Part shown: in pieces, positions 47,452-57,118 of the stretch | Layout: every line of letters begins with the position of its first letter | Numbering within the stretch: the stretch's first letter is position 1 | Source: an uncultured Bacteroidota bacterium | GTDB lineage: Bacteria > Bacteroidota > Bacteroidia > Bacteroidales > P3 | Reading direction: 5' to 3' | Assembly (NCBI GenBank): GCA_902784865.1 | Contig: CACZWL010000014.1 | Coordinates: forward strand, 1-64,000 | DNA length: 64,000 bases | Program-made: the position numbers and the translations under genes | The notes under the pieces: model-generated | The model's input: the letters and a program-made list of their open reading frames with translations, nothing else | Databases searched by the model: none | What the model was told of the DNA's origin: nothing

Positions 47452-48030
47452 TCAATAGTCTATGGTTGGGAAGAGTTTGCGGAATTCCATCAGGGCGGGG
47501 TTGTCGGAGAGCATGGCCTTGAACTTGTCCTCGGGCGAGTAGATGACCTCGTCGCGGCTGATATAGAGGGGGTTGACCTTGCAGTCGAGCATGCCCATGC
47601 CCGTTTTCTGGCGGAGGAACTGCATGACGTCGATGCGGTGAGGCTTGAATTCGTCCTGGAAGGCGACGGACTGTGCGTCGAGCTCGATGGTGCCGCGGGC
47701 TTCGCCGAGGCGCGGTATGGCGGCGTCGAGCACCTCGTGGAGGCCGAGGGCGTCGGCCGCCTCGCGCCAGTAGGCCTCGAGGTCTTCCTGGGTGAGGGGT
47801 TTGACGTCGGCCACCAGGCGTGGTTTTGCCGAGGGTGCCGTCGGGGTGGTCTTGATGGAGAGGGTGCCGAGGGGCGAGCGCAGCGTGCCGATGGGGCGCG
47901 CCGGGGCTGCCGCCGGGGCGGGAGCCTGCTCGACGACGGGATCCGCCGCGGGCGCTGCGGCCTGCGGATCGGGGGCGGCCTGCGCCGCCGCCGGTGGGGT
48001 GTCCGTGTCTGCCTCGCGGCGTCTTGCAAT
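47452..48030 (-). pseudogene. dnaX: Tau C-terminal part of dnaX beyond an in-frame amber codon
   Basis: The frame continues from the dnaX TAG without shift for 192 codons. It encodes a Pro/Ala-rich linker (PPAAAQAAPDPQAA, then APAPAAAPARP) and a C-terminal domain (VKPLTQEDLEAYWREAADAL, MDC-type LDCKVNPLYI, SPEDKFKAMLSDNPALMEF) as in Bacteroidetes tau. A GTG at 47812-47814 might start an independent 120-residue product. As part of dnaX the total would be 560 or so residues, a normal tau size. Whether it is expressed depends on amber readthrough or on the TAG being an error. Confidence 0.75.
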
Positions 48031-49134
48031 CTAACTCTCGGGCATCGTGGCCGAGGCCAGACGCATGAGGCAGACCTCGACGAAGAGGTTCTTGTTGGCA
48101 GCCTCGCGGAAGCGGTACTCATAGTCGGAGGCCAGGCCGAGGCACTTGAGCAGCAGCGGAAGGCCGCACTGCTGGGCCTGCTGGCCGTAGCGCTGGCGCA
48201 GGCTGTCGGACCCCTCGAGGAGCGGCAGCGTCTGCGGGTCGAGGCTCACCATGAGGTTGCGCAGGTGCTCGCAGAGGCCGGTGAGGAACTGCTGGCCGCC
48301 GAAGCCCTTGGCCAGCACCTCCTGGTAGAGCAGCAGGGCGCCGCCGATGGAGGCCTGGCGCACATGGTCGACGAGGCGGAAGTAGTAGTCCGAGTCGAGC
48401 ACATTGAGGTTCTCCAGCACGCCCTGGTAGGTGAGGTTGCCCTGGGTGAAGTTGACCAGCTGGTCGAAGATGGAGAGGGCGTCGCGCAGGCCGCCTTCGG
48501 CCTTGGCGGCGATGACCTCGAGGGCGCCGTCCTCGTACTTCACGCCCTCATTGCCGGCCACATACTTCAGGTGGCTGACGATGTCGCCGCTCTCGATGCG
48601 CTTGAAGTCGAACACCTGGCAGCGCGAGAGGATGGTGGGTATGATCTTGTGCTTCTCGGTGGTGGCGAGGATGAACTTGGCGTAGGCCGGCGGCTCCTCG
48701 AGGGTCTTGAGGAAGGCGTTGAAGGCCGCGGCCGACAGCATGTGCACCTCGTCGATGATATAGACCTTGTAGCGGCCCGACTGGGGCGGTATGTAGACCT
48801 GCTTGGTGAGCTCGCGCATCTGGTCCACGCCGTTGTTCGACGCGGCATCGAGCTCGAAGATGTTCATCGACGCGCCCTCGTTGAACGAGCGGCAGCTCTC
48901 GCACTGGTTGCAGGCCTCACCCTCGGGGGTGCGGCTCTCGCAGTTGATGGTCTTGGCCATGATGCGGGCGCACGTGGTCTTGCCCACGCCGCGCGGGCCG
49001 CAGAAAAGGAACGCCTGCGGCAGCTGGCCGGTGAGGATGGCGTTCTTCAGGGTGCGCGTGATGTGCTCCTGCCCCACCACCGAGGCAAAGGTTGAGGGTC
49101 TATACTTGCGTGCTGATACTACAAAATTATCCAT
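48031..49134 (-). CDS. dnaX: DNA polymerase III clamp-loader subunit gamma (DnaX, ends at amber)
   Basis: DnaX is the ATPase motor that loads the sliding clamp. The start at 49134 (MDNFVVSARKYRPSTFASVV) gives 367 residues; a longer reading crosses the promoter. Walker A is GPRGVGKTT, the zinc site uses CESRTPEGEACNQCESC, the DExx-like segment is YIIDEVHML, and sensor TTEKHKIIPTILSRC follows. Clamp-loader domain III ends near the TAG (48031-48033). The product corresponds to gamma; the tau extension lies in the same frame beyond the stop. It leads dapF, ligA and two envelope genes. Confidence 0.92.
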   Translation of the reverse strand: MDNFVVSARKYRPSTFASVVGQEHITRTLKNAILTGQLPQAFLFCGPRGVGKTTCARIMAKTINCESRTPEGEACNQCESCRSFNEGASMNIFELDAASNNGVDQMRELTKQVYIPPQSGRYKVYIIDEVHMLSAAAFNAFLKTLEEPPAYAKFILATTEKHKIIPTILSRCQVFDFKRIESGDIVSHLKYVAGNEGVKYEDGALEVIAAKAEGGLRDALSIFDQLVNFTQGNLTYQGVLENLNVLDSDYYFRLVDHVRQASIGGALLLYQEVLAKGFGGQQFLTGLCEHLRNLMVSLDPQTLPLLEGSDSLRQRYGQQAQQCGLPLLLKCLGLASDYEYRFREAANKNLFVEVCLMRLASATMPES

Positions 49135-49185
49135 TTTATTAATATTCAATATATAACATAATTCACCCCCACTGGAATCCACTTG

Positions 49186-49216
49186 CAAATATACACATTT
49201 TTTTTGATACCGCAAA
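49186..49216 (-). promoter_or_regulatory. dnaX promoter
   Basis: On the minus strand TTTG (49213-49216) and TATATTTG (49186-49193) are 19 bp apart. The dnaX ATG lies 51 bp downstream of the -7 box. Confidence 0.8.
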
Positions 49217-49375
49217 TGCTTTCCGACATTTTTTCACTCCTGCGGCAGCGGCTGACGCACAGCAAGTTGCAGGTATCAAATTTTGCCAATAGTTTGATGA
49301 TTTTTTTTATCGACGGGCACAATAAAACAGACGCCGGTGCGTTACTCAGATTGTACACCCTAAAGAAAAAGAAGC

Positions 49376-50182
49376 ATGGCAAAAATAGAACAAGGCATCC
49401 TGGGACCCTTCCGCGGCACGGTGGGCACCGTCATCGGCTACCGCTGGCGCGACCGCTGGTGCATGCGCGCGCGGCCGAGCCACTACAACGACCGCCGGAG
49501 CGAGGCGCAACTCACTCAGCGATCGCGGTTTAAGACGATGATACAGTTCGCCTCGCCGGCCACGCCGCTGCTCCGCCTCGGCCTCCGCGCCTGGGCAGCG
49601 GAGCACGGGCTCACCGAAGGCAACGCCTTCCTGCGGCTCAACCACAAGTGGTTTTCTAGAGATTCTAGTATTTCCAGAGATTCTAGTATTTCTAGTATTT
49701 CTAGCAATATAGATTTCCCCAGTCTGCAGTTCTCCCACGGCCACCTGCCCCCCGTCGAGGGCGCCGCGGCCGAGCGGCTCGACGCCGTCACCGTCAGCGT
49801 CAGCTGGCGCCGCGGCCTGGGCCGCGGCGCCGACCATGTGCACCTCTACGCCTACTGCCCGGCCGCAGGCCGCGGCCTGCCTGTGGCCGCCGTGGAACGC
49901 AGTCGCAAGCACGCGCAGTTCATTCTGCCACAGGAGTTTGCCGACCAAGAAATCCACCTCTGGGCCTTCGCCCTCAACGCCGACGGCCAAGCCTCCCCCA
50001 CCCTCTACATCCCCCTAGCCGCCGAGGCCTCCGACGCAATCCTACCCTCCGCCCTACTCACACCCCCCTCTACGACCTGCGACACCCCCGAAACCGCCAT
50101 ACAACAACCACAGAACCAACAGCTTTCCCTCTTCGACCCCCTCTCCGCCGACACCCCATCCTCCCCGCCCCCGCCGCAGTGA
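49376..50182 (+). CDS. DUF6266 family protein, copy 1
   Basis: The 268-residue protein begins MAKIEQGILGPFRGTVGTVI, the conserved start of DUF6266. The N-terminal part continues with CMRARPSHYNDRRSEAQLTQ and RSRFKTMIQFA. The middle holds an insert RDSSISRDSSISSISSNID encoded by CTAG-rich 9-bp repeats, where the second copy (63662) has an ordinary segment. A beta domain (VTVSVSWRRGLGRGADHVHL) and a Pro/Ser tail follow. No function is known for the family. Neither a clear promoter nor a terminator was found. Confidence 0.82.
   Translation: MAKIEQGILGPFRGTVGTVIGYRWRDRWCMRARPSHYNDRRSEAQLTQRSRFKTMIQFASPATPLLRLGLRAWAAEHGLTEGNAFLRLNHKWFSRDSSISRDSSISSISSNIDFPSLQFSHGHLPPVEGAAAERLDAVTVSVSWRRGLGRGADHVHLYAYCPAAGRGLPVAAVERSRKHAQFILPQEFADQEIHLWAFALNADGQASPTLYIPLAAEASDAILPSALLTPPSTTCDTPETAIQQPQNQQLSLFDPLSADTPSSPPPPQ
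49653..49710 (+). repeat. TCTAGTATT 9-bp repeats within the DUF6266 gene
   Basis: Units TCTAGTATT, TCCAGAGAT, TCTAGTATT, TCTAGTATT, TCTAGCAAT follow one another in frame. The 9-bp unit preserves reading frame on expansion. Confidence 0.8.
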
Positions 50183-50202
50183 CCGCACTGGAAAACCCGC
50201 TT

Positions 50203-50592
50203 TTATTCTTGCTCCACATCCGGAACCTTGTATTCGTATGTGCTATTGCCCAGATAGATCCACGAGTTCCTGTCCAAAATGTTATTCACGGTTGGCTGGT
50301 ACACCGGGGGCACATTTTCCCCGTAGGATACAAAATGCCTTATCGTGATGTTTCCATCATACCGCAAACTAGCTGTATCTCCCCATAAATACCAAATATC
50401 GGTGATTCTGTTTCCCTCGCCTCCAAATTGTAATATTTTTGTTTCCCCTGGCGCCAGACTGATATTTTTCCAGCCAATGGACAGGTCGACAACATGGCTC
50501 GTTGTGTTGCTAATATTCATATTGACACTAGGCCTGTGAAAATCATTATAATCCGAACATGACAGCAGCAACGCCAATGCTATTGCAAGCAA
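50203..50592 (-). CDS. Small lipoprotein of unknown function (start uncertain)
   Basis: From a TTG at 50592 the frame gives 129 residues beginning LLAIALALLLSCSDYN, with a lipobox Cys but no basic n-region. The nearest ATG (50613-50615) lies one base out of frame: adding one G to its GGG would give MGTKSSVTLLAIALALLLSC, a proper lipoprotein signal. The mature part is Ig-like or beta-rich (INISNTTSHVVDLSIGWKNI, LAPGETKILQFGG). A minus-strand promoter lies at 50745-50752. It could be a gene with a small deletion or one with a TTG start. Confidence 0.6.
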   Translation of the reverse strand: MLAIALALLLSCSDYNDFHRPSVNMNISNTTSHVVDLSIGWKNISLAPGETKILQFGGEGNRITDIWYLWGDTASLRYDGNITIRHFVSYGENVPPVYQPTVNNILDRNSWIYLGNSTYEYKVPDVEQE

Positions 50593-50744
50593 TGTTACGC
50601 TTGATTTCGTCCCATACTAGAAATCGGTATTTATGTAATTATCCATCAGTTTTTTATACTACGCCCCATCTTTAGACAGGTTTAACATTGTTTTTTAGTG
50701 TCGTTTGATTTGACTTCATTGTTCTTTGTCTCTGTTTGACGATG

Positions 50745-50774
50745 CAAAGATACAAAGTTTTTCTGAATTGCAAG
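50745..50774 (-). promoter_or_regulatory. Promoter of the small lipoprotein gene
   Basis: On the minus strand CTTG (50771-50774) and TATCTTTG (50745-50752) are 18 bp apart. The leader to the coding region is about 130-150 bases. Confidence 0.65.
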
Positions 50775-50995
50775 CATCCGATGATTTTTTCCTTTATGCA
50801 GCCACATCATATCGCATACATGAAAGCATTTCCTCTATCGCCTGATGCGGACTTCAGTCGCAGGCCAAAGCAAAGGTAGACGCACTCCTGCTTGGCGGTT
50901 CGCCAGAAACGCAGTGGCGATATTGCTCCCATACGGTCGCGATAACCAATATAATACGGACGACTGCTCTTCGGACAACCCGCCTGGAGCATAAA

Positions 50996-51031
50996 CCGAA
51001 AGCCGGGACCACGCGCGGTCTCGGCTTTCGG
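50996..51031 (-). terminator. clpB terminator hairpin
   Basis: CCGAAAGCCGGGACC (50996-51010) pairs with GGTCTCGGCTTTCGG (51017-51031) with one mismatch. On the minus strand TTTATG follows. It lies 20 bp after the clpB stop. Confidence 0.7.
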
Positions 51032-51050
51032 ATTTTGGCGAGTAATGGCT

Positions 51051-53651
51051 TTACGCCTTGCTGTTCGGATTGTAGAAGACGAAGTGGTCGTCGATGACGT
51101 CGATGATGATGGTCTGGTTGGACTGCACTTTGCCTTCGAGCATCTGGCGCGACATTTCGTTGAGGATCTCGCGCTGGATGACGCGTTTGACGGGTCGGGC
51201 GCCCATGGCGGGGTCGTAGCCCACCTCGGCCAGTCGGTTCACGGCCTCGTCGGTGGCGGAGATGGTGATGTCGTTCTGCTCGAGCATCTTGGCCACGATG
51301 CACAGCTGTATGCGGACGATGTCCTTGATCTGGCTCTGCGTCAGCGGCTGGAACATGATGATCTCGTCGATACGGTTGAGGAACTCGGGGCGTATGCGCT
51401 GGCGGAGCAGGTCCATGACAGCCTCCTTGGTCTCGTCGAGCTCGTAGGGCGTGGGCATCGACGCGCCGGAGAGTTTCTCGCGGATAATCTCGCTGCCCAT
51501 ATTCGAGGTCATGATGATGATGGTGTTCTTGAAGTCGCAGGTGCGGCCCTTGTTGTCGGTCAGGCGGCCGTCCTCGAGCACCTGCAGCAGGATGTTGAAC
51601 ACGTCGGGGTGGGCCTTCTCTATTTCGTCGAACAGCACTATCGAGTAGGGCTTGCGGCGCACGGCCTCGGTCAGCTGGCCGCTCTCGTCGTAGCCCACAT
51701 ATCCCGGAGGCGCCCCGATGAGGCGGCTGACGCTGTGGCGCTCCTGATATTCAGACATATCGATGCGCACCATCATGTTCTCGTCGTCGAAGAGCACCTC
51801 GGCCAGGGCGCGGGCCAACTCGGTCTTGCCGACGCCGGTGGTGCCGAGGAAGATGAAGGAGCCGATGGGGCGCTTGCCGTCGGAGAGGCCGGCGCGGTTG
51901 CGGCGCACGGCGTTGGCGATGACGCTGATGGCCTCGTCCTGGCCGACGACACGCTTGTGCAGCTCGTCCTCGAGGTGGAGCAGGCGCTCGCGCTCGCTCT
52001 GCATCATGCGGGTGACGGGGATGCCGGTCCACTTGGAGACGACCTCGGCGATCTGCTCGCTGTCGACCTCCTCGTTGATGAGTGCGCCGGAGGCCTGCAT
52101 CTGCTTGAGTTGCAGCTTGAGGTCGTCGACCTTCTTCTCGGCCTCCTTGATGCGGCCGTAGCGCAGTTCGGCCACGCGGCCGTAGTCGCCGCTACGCTCG
52201 GCCTGCTCGGCTTCGAACTTGTAGTTCTCGATGTTCTTCACCTCGGCCTGGATGCCCTCGACGATCTGCTTCTCGTTCTGCCAGCGGGCCTTCATCTGGT
52301 CGCGCTGCTCGCGCAGGTCTCCTAACTCCTTGTCTATCTGGGCAATCTTGTCCTGGTCGTTCTCGCGCTTGATGGCTTCGCGCTCGATTTCGAGCTGTCG
52401 GATGCGGCGTTCGATTTCGTCGAGTTCCTCGGGCACGGAGTCGATTTCGAGGCGGAGTTTGGCGGCGGCCTCGTCGATGAGGTCGATAGCCTTGTCGGGC
52501 AGGAAGCGGTCGCTGATGTAGCGGTGGCTCAGTTCCGCTGCCGCGATGATGGCCTCGTCCTTGATACGCACGCGGTGGTGCACCTCGTAGCGCTCCTTGA
52601 GGCCGCGGAGGATGGAGATGGTGTCGGGCACGGAGGGCTCGTCGATGAGCACGCTCTGGAAGCGGCGCTCGAGGGCCTTGTCCTTCTCGAAGTATTTCTG
52701 GTATTCGGCGAGGGTGGTGGCGCCGATGGCGCGGAGTTCGCCGCGTGCCAAGGCGGGTTTGAGGATGTTGGCGGCATCCATGGCGCCTTCGCCGCCGCCG
52801 GCGCCGACGAGGGTGTGGATTTCGTCGATGAAGAGGATGATTTCGCCGTCGGACTCGTTCACCTCGCGGATGACGCTCTTCAGGCGCTCCTCGAACTCGC
52901 CTTTGTACTTGGCGCCGGCGATGAGGGCGCCCATGTCGAGGCTGAAGATGGTCTTGCTCTTGAGGTTCTCGGCCACGTCGCCGCTGACGATGCGCTGGGC
53001 GAGGCCTTCGGCGATGGCGGTTTTGCCGACGCCGGGCTCGCCGATGAGGATGGGGTTGTTCTTGGTGCGGCGGCTGAGGATCTGCAGCACGCGGCGGATC
53101 TCCTCGTCGCGCCCGATGACGGGGTCGAGCTTGCCGGCCTGGGCCAGCTGGTTGAGGTTCTTGGCGTACTTGTTCAGGGCGTTCATGGTCTGCTCCTGGT
53201 TCTGGCTGGTCACCTTGCTGCCCTTGCGGAGGTCGGCGATGGCGGCCGCGAGGGCTTTCTCGCTGCAGCCGGCATCCTTGAGGAGCTGGGCAACGCGGTC
53301 GCGCCCGGCAAGGAGGCCGAGCAGCAGGTGCTCGACGCTGACGAACTCATCGTTCATCTTGGTGGCTCGTTGCTGGGCGGCGATGAGGGCCTGGTTGGCG
53401 TCGTTGGAGAGGTAGACCTGCCCACCGCTGACGTGGGGTTGGGAGTTTAAGATGTCGTCCACCTGCTGGGTGAGGCGGGGGATGTTGACCTCCATCTTTT
53501 TGAGGAGGTAGGGCGTAACGTTCTCGTCTTCGGAGAGGAGACCTTTGAGCAGGTGGGCCGGCTCGATGGCGGGGTGCTGCTGCCCTAGGGCGATCTCCTG
53601 GGCCTTCTGCACGGCTTCCTGCGCTTTGATTGTGAACTTGTCTAAGGTCAT
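51051..53651 (-). CDS. clpB: ATP-dependent disaggregase ClpB
   Basis: The 866-residue ring ATPase extracts proteins from aggregates together with DnaK. The N-terminal Clp repeat domain (residues 1-145) precedes AAA-1 with Walker [10 protein letters not shown], the long coiled-coil M domain ([19 protein letters not shown]) and AAA-2 with GTTGVGKTE. The M domain separates it from ClpA and ClpC. Upstream lies a TGCCA-TTT-TGTCA palindrome like those before groES. The closest canonical -7 box is not obvious. Confidence 0.97.
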   Translation of the reverse strand: MTLDKFTIKAQEAVQKAQEIALGQQHPAIEPAHLLKGLLSEDENVTPYLLKKMEVNIPRLTQQVDDILNSQPHVSGGQVYLSNDANQALIAAQQRATKMNDEFVSVEHLLLGLLAGRDRVAQLLKDAGCSEKALAAAIADLRKGSKVTSQNQEQTMNALNKYAKNLNQLAQAGKLDPVIGRDEEIRRVLQILSRRTKNNPILIGEPGVGKTAIAEGLAQRIVSGDVAENLKSKTIFSLDMGALIAGAKYKGEFEERLKSVIREVNESDGEIILFIDEIHTLVGAGGGEGAMDAANILKPALARGELRAIGATTLAEYQKYFEKDKALERRFQSVLIDEPSVPDTISILRGLKERYEVHHRVRIKDEAIIAAAELSHRYISDRFLPDKAIDLIDEAAAKLRLEIDSVPEELDEIERRIRQLEIEREAIKRENDQDKIAQIDKELGDLREQRDQMKARWQNEKQIVEGIQAEVKNIENYKFEAEQAERSGDYGRVAELRYGRIKEAEKKVDDLKLQLKQMQASGALINEEVDSEQIAEVVSKWTGIPVTRMMQSERERLLHLEDELHKRVVGQDEAISVIANAVRRNRAGLSDGKRPIGSFIFLGTTGVGKTELARALAEVLFDDENMMVRIDMSEYQERHSVSRLIGAPPGYVGYDESGQLTEAVRRKPYSIVLFDEIEKAHPDVFNILLQVLEDGRLTDNKGRTCDFKNTIIIMTSNMGSEIIREKLSGASMPTPYELDETKEAVMDLLRQRIRPEFLNRIDEIIMFQPLTQSQIKDIVRIQLCIVAKMLEQNDITISATDEAVNRLAEVGYDPAMGARPVKRVIQREILNEMSRQMLEGKVQSNQTIIIDVIDDHFVFYNPNSKA

Positions 53652-53728
53652 ATTATTTGGTATTTTTATTGTTTGTACTCAATGTTGTTGTCCATTGAGG
53701 GCAAGGGCAATAAGCGTACCAAACCGGA

Positions 53729-53753
53729 GGCGACTGCCATTTTGTCAGTCGCC
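53729..53753. promoter_or_regulatory. Heat-shock-gene palindrome upstream of clpB
   Basis: GGCGACTG (53729-53736) and CAGTCGCC (53746-53753) are perfect inverted arms around TGCCA-TTT-TGTCA (53735-53747). It lies 78 bp before the clpB ATG and 24 bp after the miaA stop, so it could be operator or terminator. Confidence 0.55.
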
Positions 53754-53776
53754 GTGGCAGGGGCCACAAAGGGAAA

Positions 53777-54604
53777 CTAACGGTAGCGGCGGCACCAAGT
53801 CATCTGCTTGCGGGCGTAGTGCCAGGTGTTGATTTTGATTTCGGCCACGGCCTCGTCGAGCCAGCGTTCGCCGTCGACGACGGGAAAGAGCTCGCGGTAG
53901 CCGACGGTGCGGAGGGTGGGCAGGTGACGGCAGGCGGAGAGTCCGCGCACCTCGTCGAGCAAGCCTTCGGCCATCATGGCATCGACGCGGCGGTCGATAC
54001 GTGCGCGCAACTCCATGGGTTCCATTGCGAGCACCCGCACCTCGGTGTCGAAGGGGCGTTGCGTGGGCTGCCATCCGCCGACGACCTCGCTGTAGGGGCG
54101 GCCGGTGGTGTAGTAGACCTCCAACGCGCGCTGCAGGCGCACAGGGTTGTTGCGATCGACGCGCGCGTAGTATTCAGGGTCTACCTGCATCAGGATGGCA
54201 CGCTTCTCTTCCAACAGCATATTCTGCAGGCGCAGACGCAGCTCGGGCTTGGGGTCGGGCATGGTGGTGACGCCATGGAGCAGGGCATCGATATAGAGTC
54301 CGCTGCCGCCCACGGCGACCACCACGTCGTGTGTCTCCATCAGCTCCGCGATACACCGCAGCGCCTCCTGCTCGTATTCATATATATTATAAGGCTGGGT
54401 CACCGAACGGCAGGCGATGAAATGGTGCCTGACGGCGGCCAGCTCCTCGTCGGTGGGCCGCGCGACGCCGATGCGCAGCTCGTGGTAGAACTGGCGCGAG
54501 TCGCACGAGACAACCTCGGTGCCCAACTCGCGGGCCAGGCGTATGGCCTCGGCGGTCTTGCCCACGGCCGTGGGTCCGGCGATGAGAATGAGTTTCTTTT
54601 TCAT
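53777..54604 (-). CDS. miaA: tRNA dimethylallyltransferase MiaA
   Basis: This 275-residue enzyme isopentenylates A37 of tRNAs reading UNN codons. Walker A-like GPTAVGKT occupies residues 10-17. DSRQFYHELRIGVARPT, GGSGLYIDALLHG and NNPVRLQRALEVYY are family blocks, and TVGYRELF near the end is standard. It is the last gene of the dnaG-led run, 57 bp after aroA with CTAG-rich sequence (54632-54661) in between. Length is slightly below the E. coli enzyme, as is usual in Bacteroidetes. Confidence 0.95.
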   Translation of the reverse strand: MKKKLILIAGPTAVGKTAEAIRLARELGTEVVSCDSRQFYHELRIGVARPTDEELAAVRHHFIACRSVTQPYNIYEYEQEALRCIAELMETHDVVVAVGGSGLYIDALLHGVTTMPDPKPELRLRLQNMLLEEKRAILMQVDPEYYARVDRNNPVRLQRALEVYYTTGRPYSEVVGGWQPTQRPFDTEVRVLAMEPMELRARIDRRVDAMMAEGLLDEVRGLSACRHLPTLRTVGYRELFPVVDGERWLDEAVAEIKINTWHYARKQMTWCRRYR

Positions 54605-54661
54605 CTTGCATCCTGGGATTCCAGAAAGGCTAGATAATCTAGATTTTTTAGAGAGTCTAGA

Positions 54662-55894
54662 CTATTGCTTGTTGTTGACTACCAAGTCGAACTGCTCCCA
54701 GAACTCGGGGAAGGACTTTTCGACCACCACGGGGTTCTCAATCTGCAGGTCGGGGAAGAGGAGCATCAGCGGAGCGAAAGCCATGGCGATGCGGTGGTCG
54801 TTGTAGGTGCGCACCGGCTCGACGGGCTTGAGGGTGGCGGGGAGGATGGTAAGCTCCTCGCCGCTAGACGTCACCTTGCCTCCCATGCGCTGCAACTCGG
54901 CGCTGATGGCCTCCATGCGGTCGCTCTCCTTGAGGGCTATGTTGCTGACGCCCCTGAGGGTGGTCTTGACCTTAGCTGCAGCGGCTGCCACGGCGAAGGT
55001 TGGCACCAAGTCGGGGCAGTCGATGCAGTTGAACTGCACGGTCTTCTGCGCTTCGCCGCCCCCACGGACGGTGATAGAGCGCCCGGCAGAGCGGTAGGGC
55101 GAGCGCACCTCGGTGGACTGCACGCCCAGCATGCGGAAGAAGCGGTCGGTGGCCGAGTCGCCCTGGCACGAGTCGAGCTGCAGGCCCAGGAGGCGTATGC
55201 GCAGGTCGGGGCGCAACAGGGCCATGGTGTAGAAATAGGATGCCGACGACCAGTCGCGCTCGATGCTGATGGTGGCCGACTTGGGTCGACCCGCGAAATG
55301 GCTGACGTAGTAGGTGCGGCCGTTAGACGAGCGACGCACCTCGATGCCGGCCTGGCGCAGGGCGTCGCAGGTCATCTCGATATAAGGGCGCGACGTTGGA
55401 CGCTGGGTCATAGTGAGCGAGATGCCCTCGGGCATGCGGGGAGCTATGAGGAGGAGGGAACTGACATACTGGCTGCTCAGCAAGGGGTCGACGGTCACCG
55501 TGCGGCGCAGGGGTATGCCGCCCTGGATGCTCACGGGGAGGAAGCCCTCTTCGCCGGTGCATTCCAACCGCATCCCCATCTGCCGCAGCGAGTCGATGAG
55601 TGGAGCCATGGGGCGCTGGCAGAGGCGGTCGTCGCCGGTGAGCACATAGTGGCCGGGGGTGATGGCCAACAGCGGCATCAGGAAGCGGGCCACCGAGCCG
55701 GCGTTGTTGCAGTAAAAGACGTCGGACGTACCCTCTTCCAGCTGCTGCAGCAGGCGGCGCAGCAGGCGGGTGTCGCCCGAGGTGGAGAGCTTGTTGATGC
55801 GGAAATGGCCGCCAGTGAGGTGGTTGATCATCAGCCAGCGGTTGCTCATGCTCTTGGACGCGGGCAGGGTGATGCGTATGTCGTTGGTATTCAT
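54662..55894 (-). CDS. aroA: 3-phosphoshikimate 1-carboxyvinyltransferase (EPSP synthase)
   Basis: The 410-residue enzyme joins shikimate-3-phosphate and phosphoenolpyruvate in aromatic amino acid synthesis. The opening LPASKSMSNRWLMIN carries the first substrate lysine, NAGSVARFLMPLLAI is the hinge block, and the late ALKESDRMEAI and YNDHRIAMAFA are signatures. The chain is shorter than the E. coli enzyme, as in other Bacteroidetes. The stop codon is formed in a CTAG-rich stretch. It lies 6 bp after the sigma54 activator gene. Confidence 0.94.
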   Translation of the reverse strand: MNTNDIRITLPASKSMSNRWLMINHLTGGHFRINKLSTSGDTRLLRRLLQQLEEGTSDVFYCNNAGSVARFLMPLLAITPGHYVLTGDDRLCQRPMAPLIDSLRQMGMRLECTGEEGFLPVSIQGGIPLRRTVTVDPLLSSQYVSSLLLIAPRMPEGISLTMTQRPTSRPYIEMTCDALRQAGIEVRRSSNGRTYYVSHFAGRPKSATISIERDWSSASYFYTMALLRPDLRIRLLGLQLDSCQGDSATDRFFRMLGVQSTEVRSPYRSAGRSITVRGGGEAQKTVQFNCIDCPDLVPTFAVAAAAAKVKTTLRGVSNIALKESDRMEAISAELQRMGGKVTSSGEELTILPATLKPVEPVRTYNDHRIAMAFAPLMLLFPDLQIENPVVVEKSFPEFWEQFDLVVNNKQ

Positions 55895-55900
55895 CGTGTA

Positions 55901-57109
<1,209 letters not shown>

Positions 57110-57118
57110 GGCGGTGGG

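Larger units (their letters stand above)
50593..51050. other. 458-bp intergenic region between the lipoprotein and clpB
   Basis: It contains the lipoprotein promoter (50745-50774), the clpB terminator hairpin (50996-51031) and, on the minus strand, an open frame of 61 codons (50807-50992, beginning MLQAGCPKSSRPYYIGYRDR). That frame has a varied composition but lacks a promoter and any recognised family, so I leave it uncalled. Confidence 0.5.

Noticed and set aside
47452-49134. A programmed frameshift in dnaX like that of E. coli
   Set aside because: The tau part is in the same frame as gamma, separated only by TAG, so no frameshift is required and no slippery A-run is seen at the junction.
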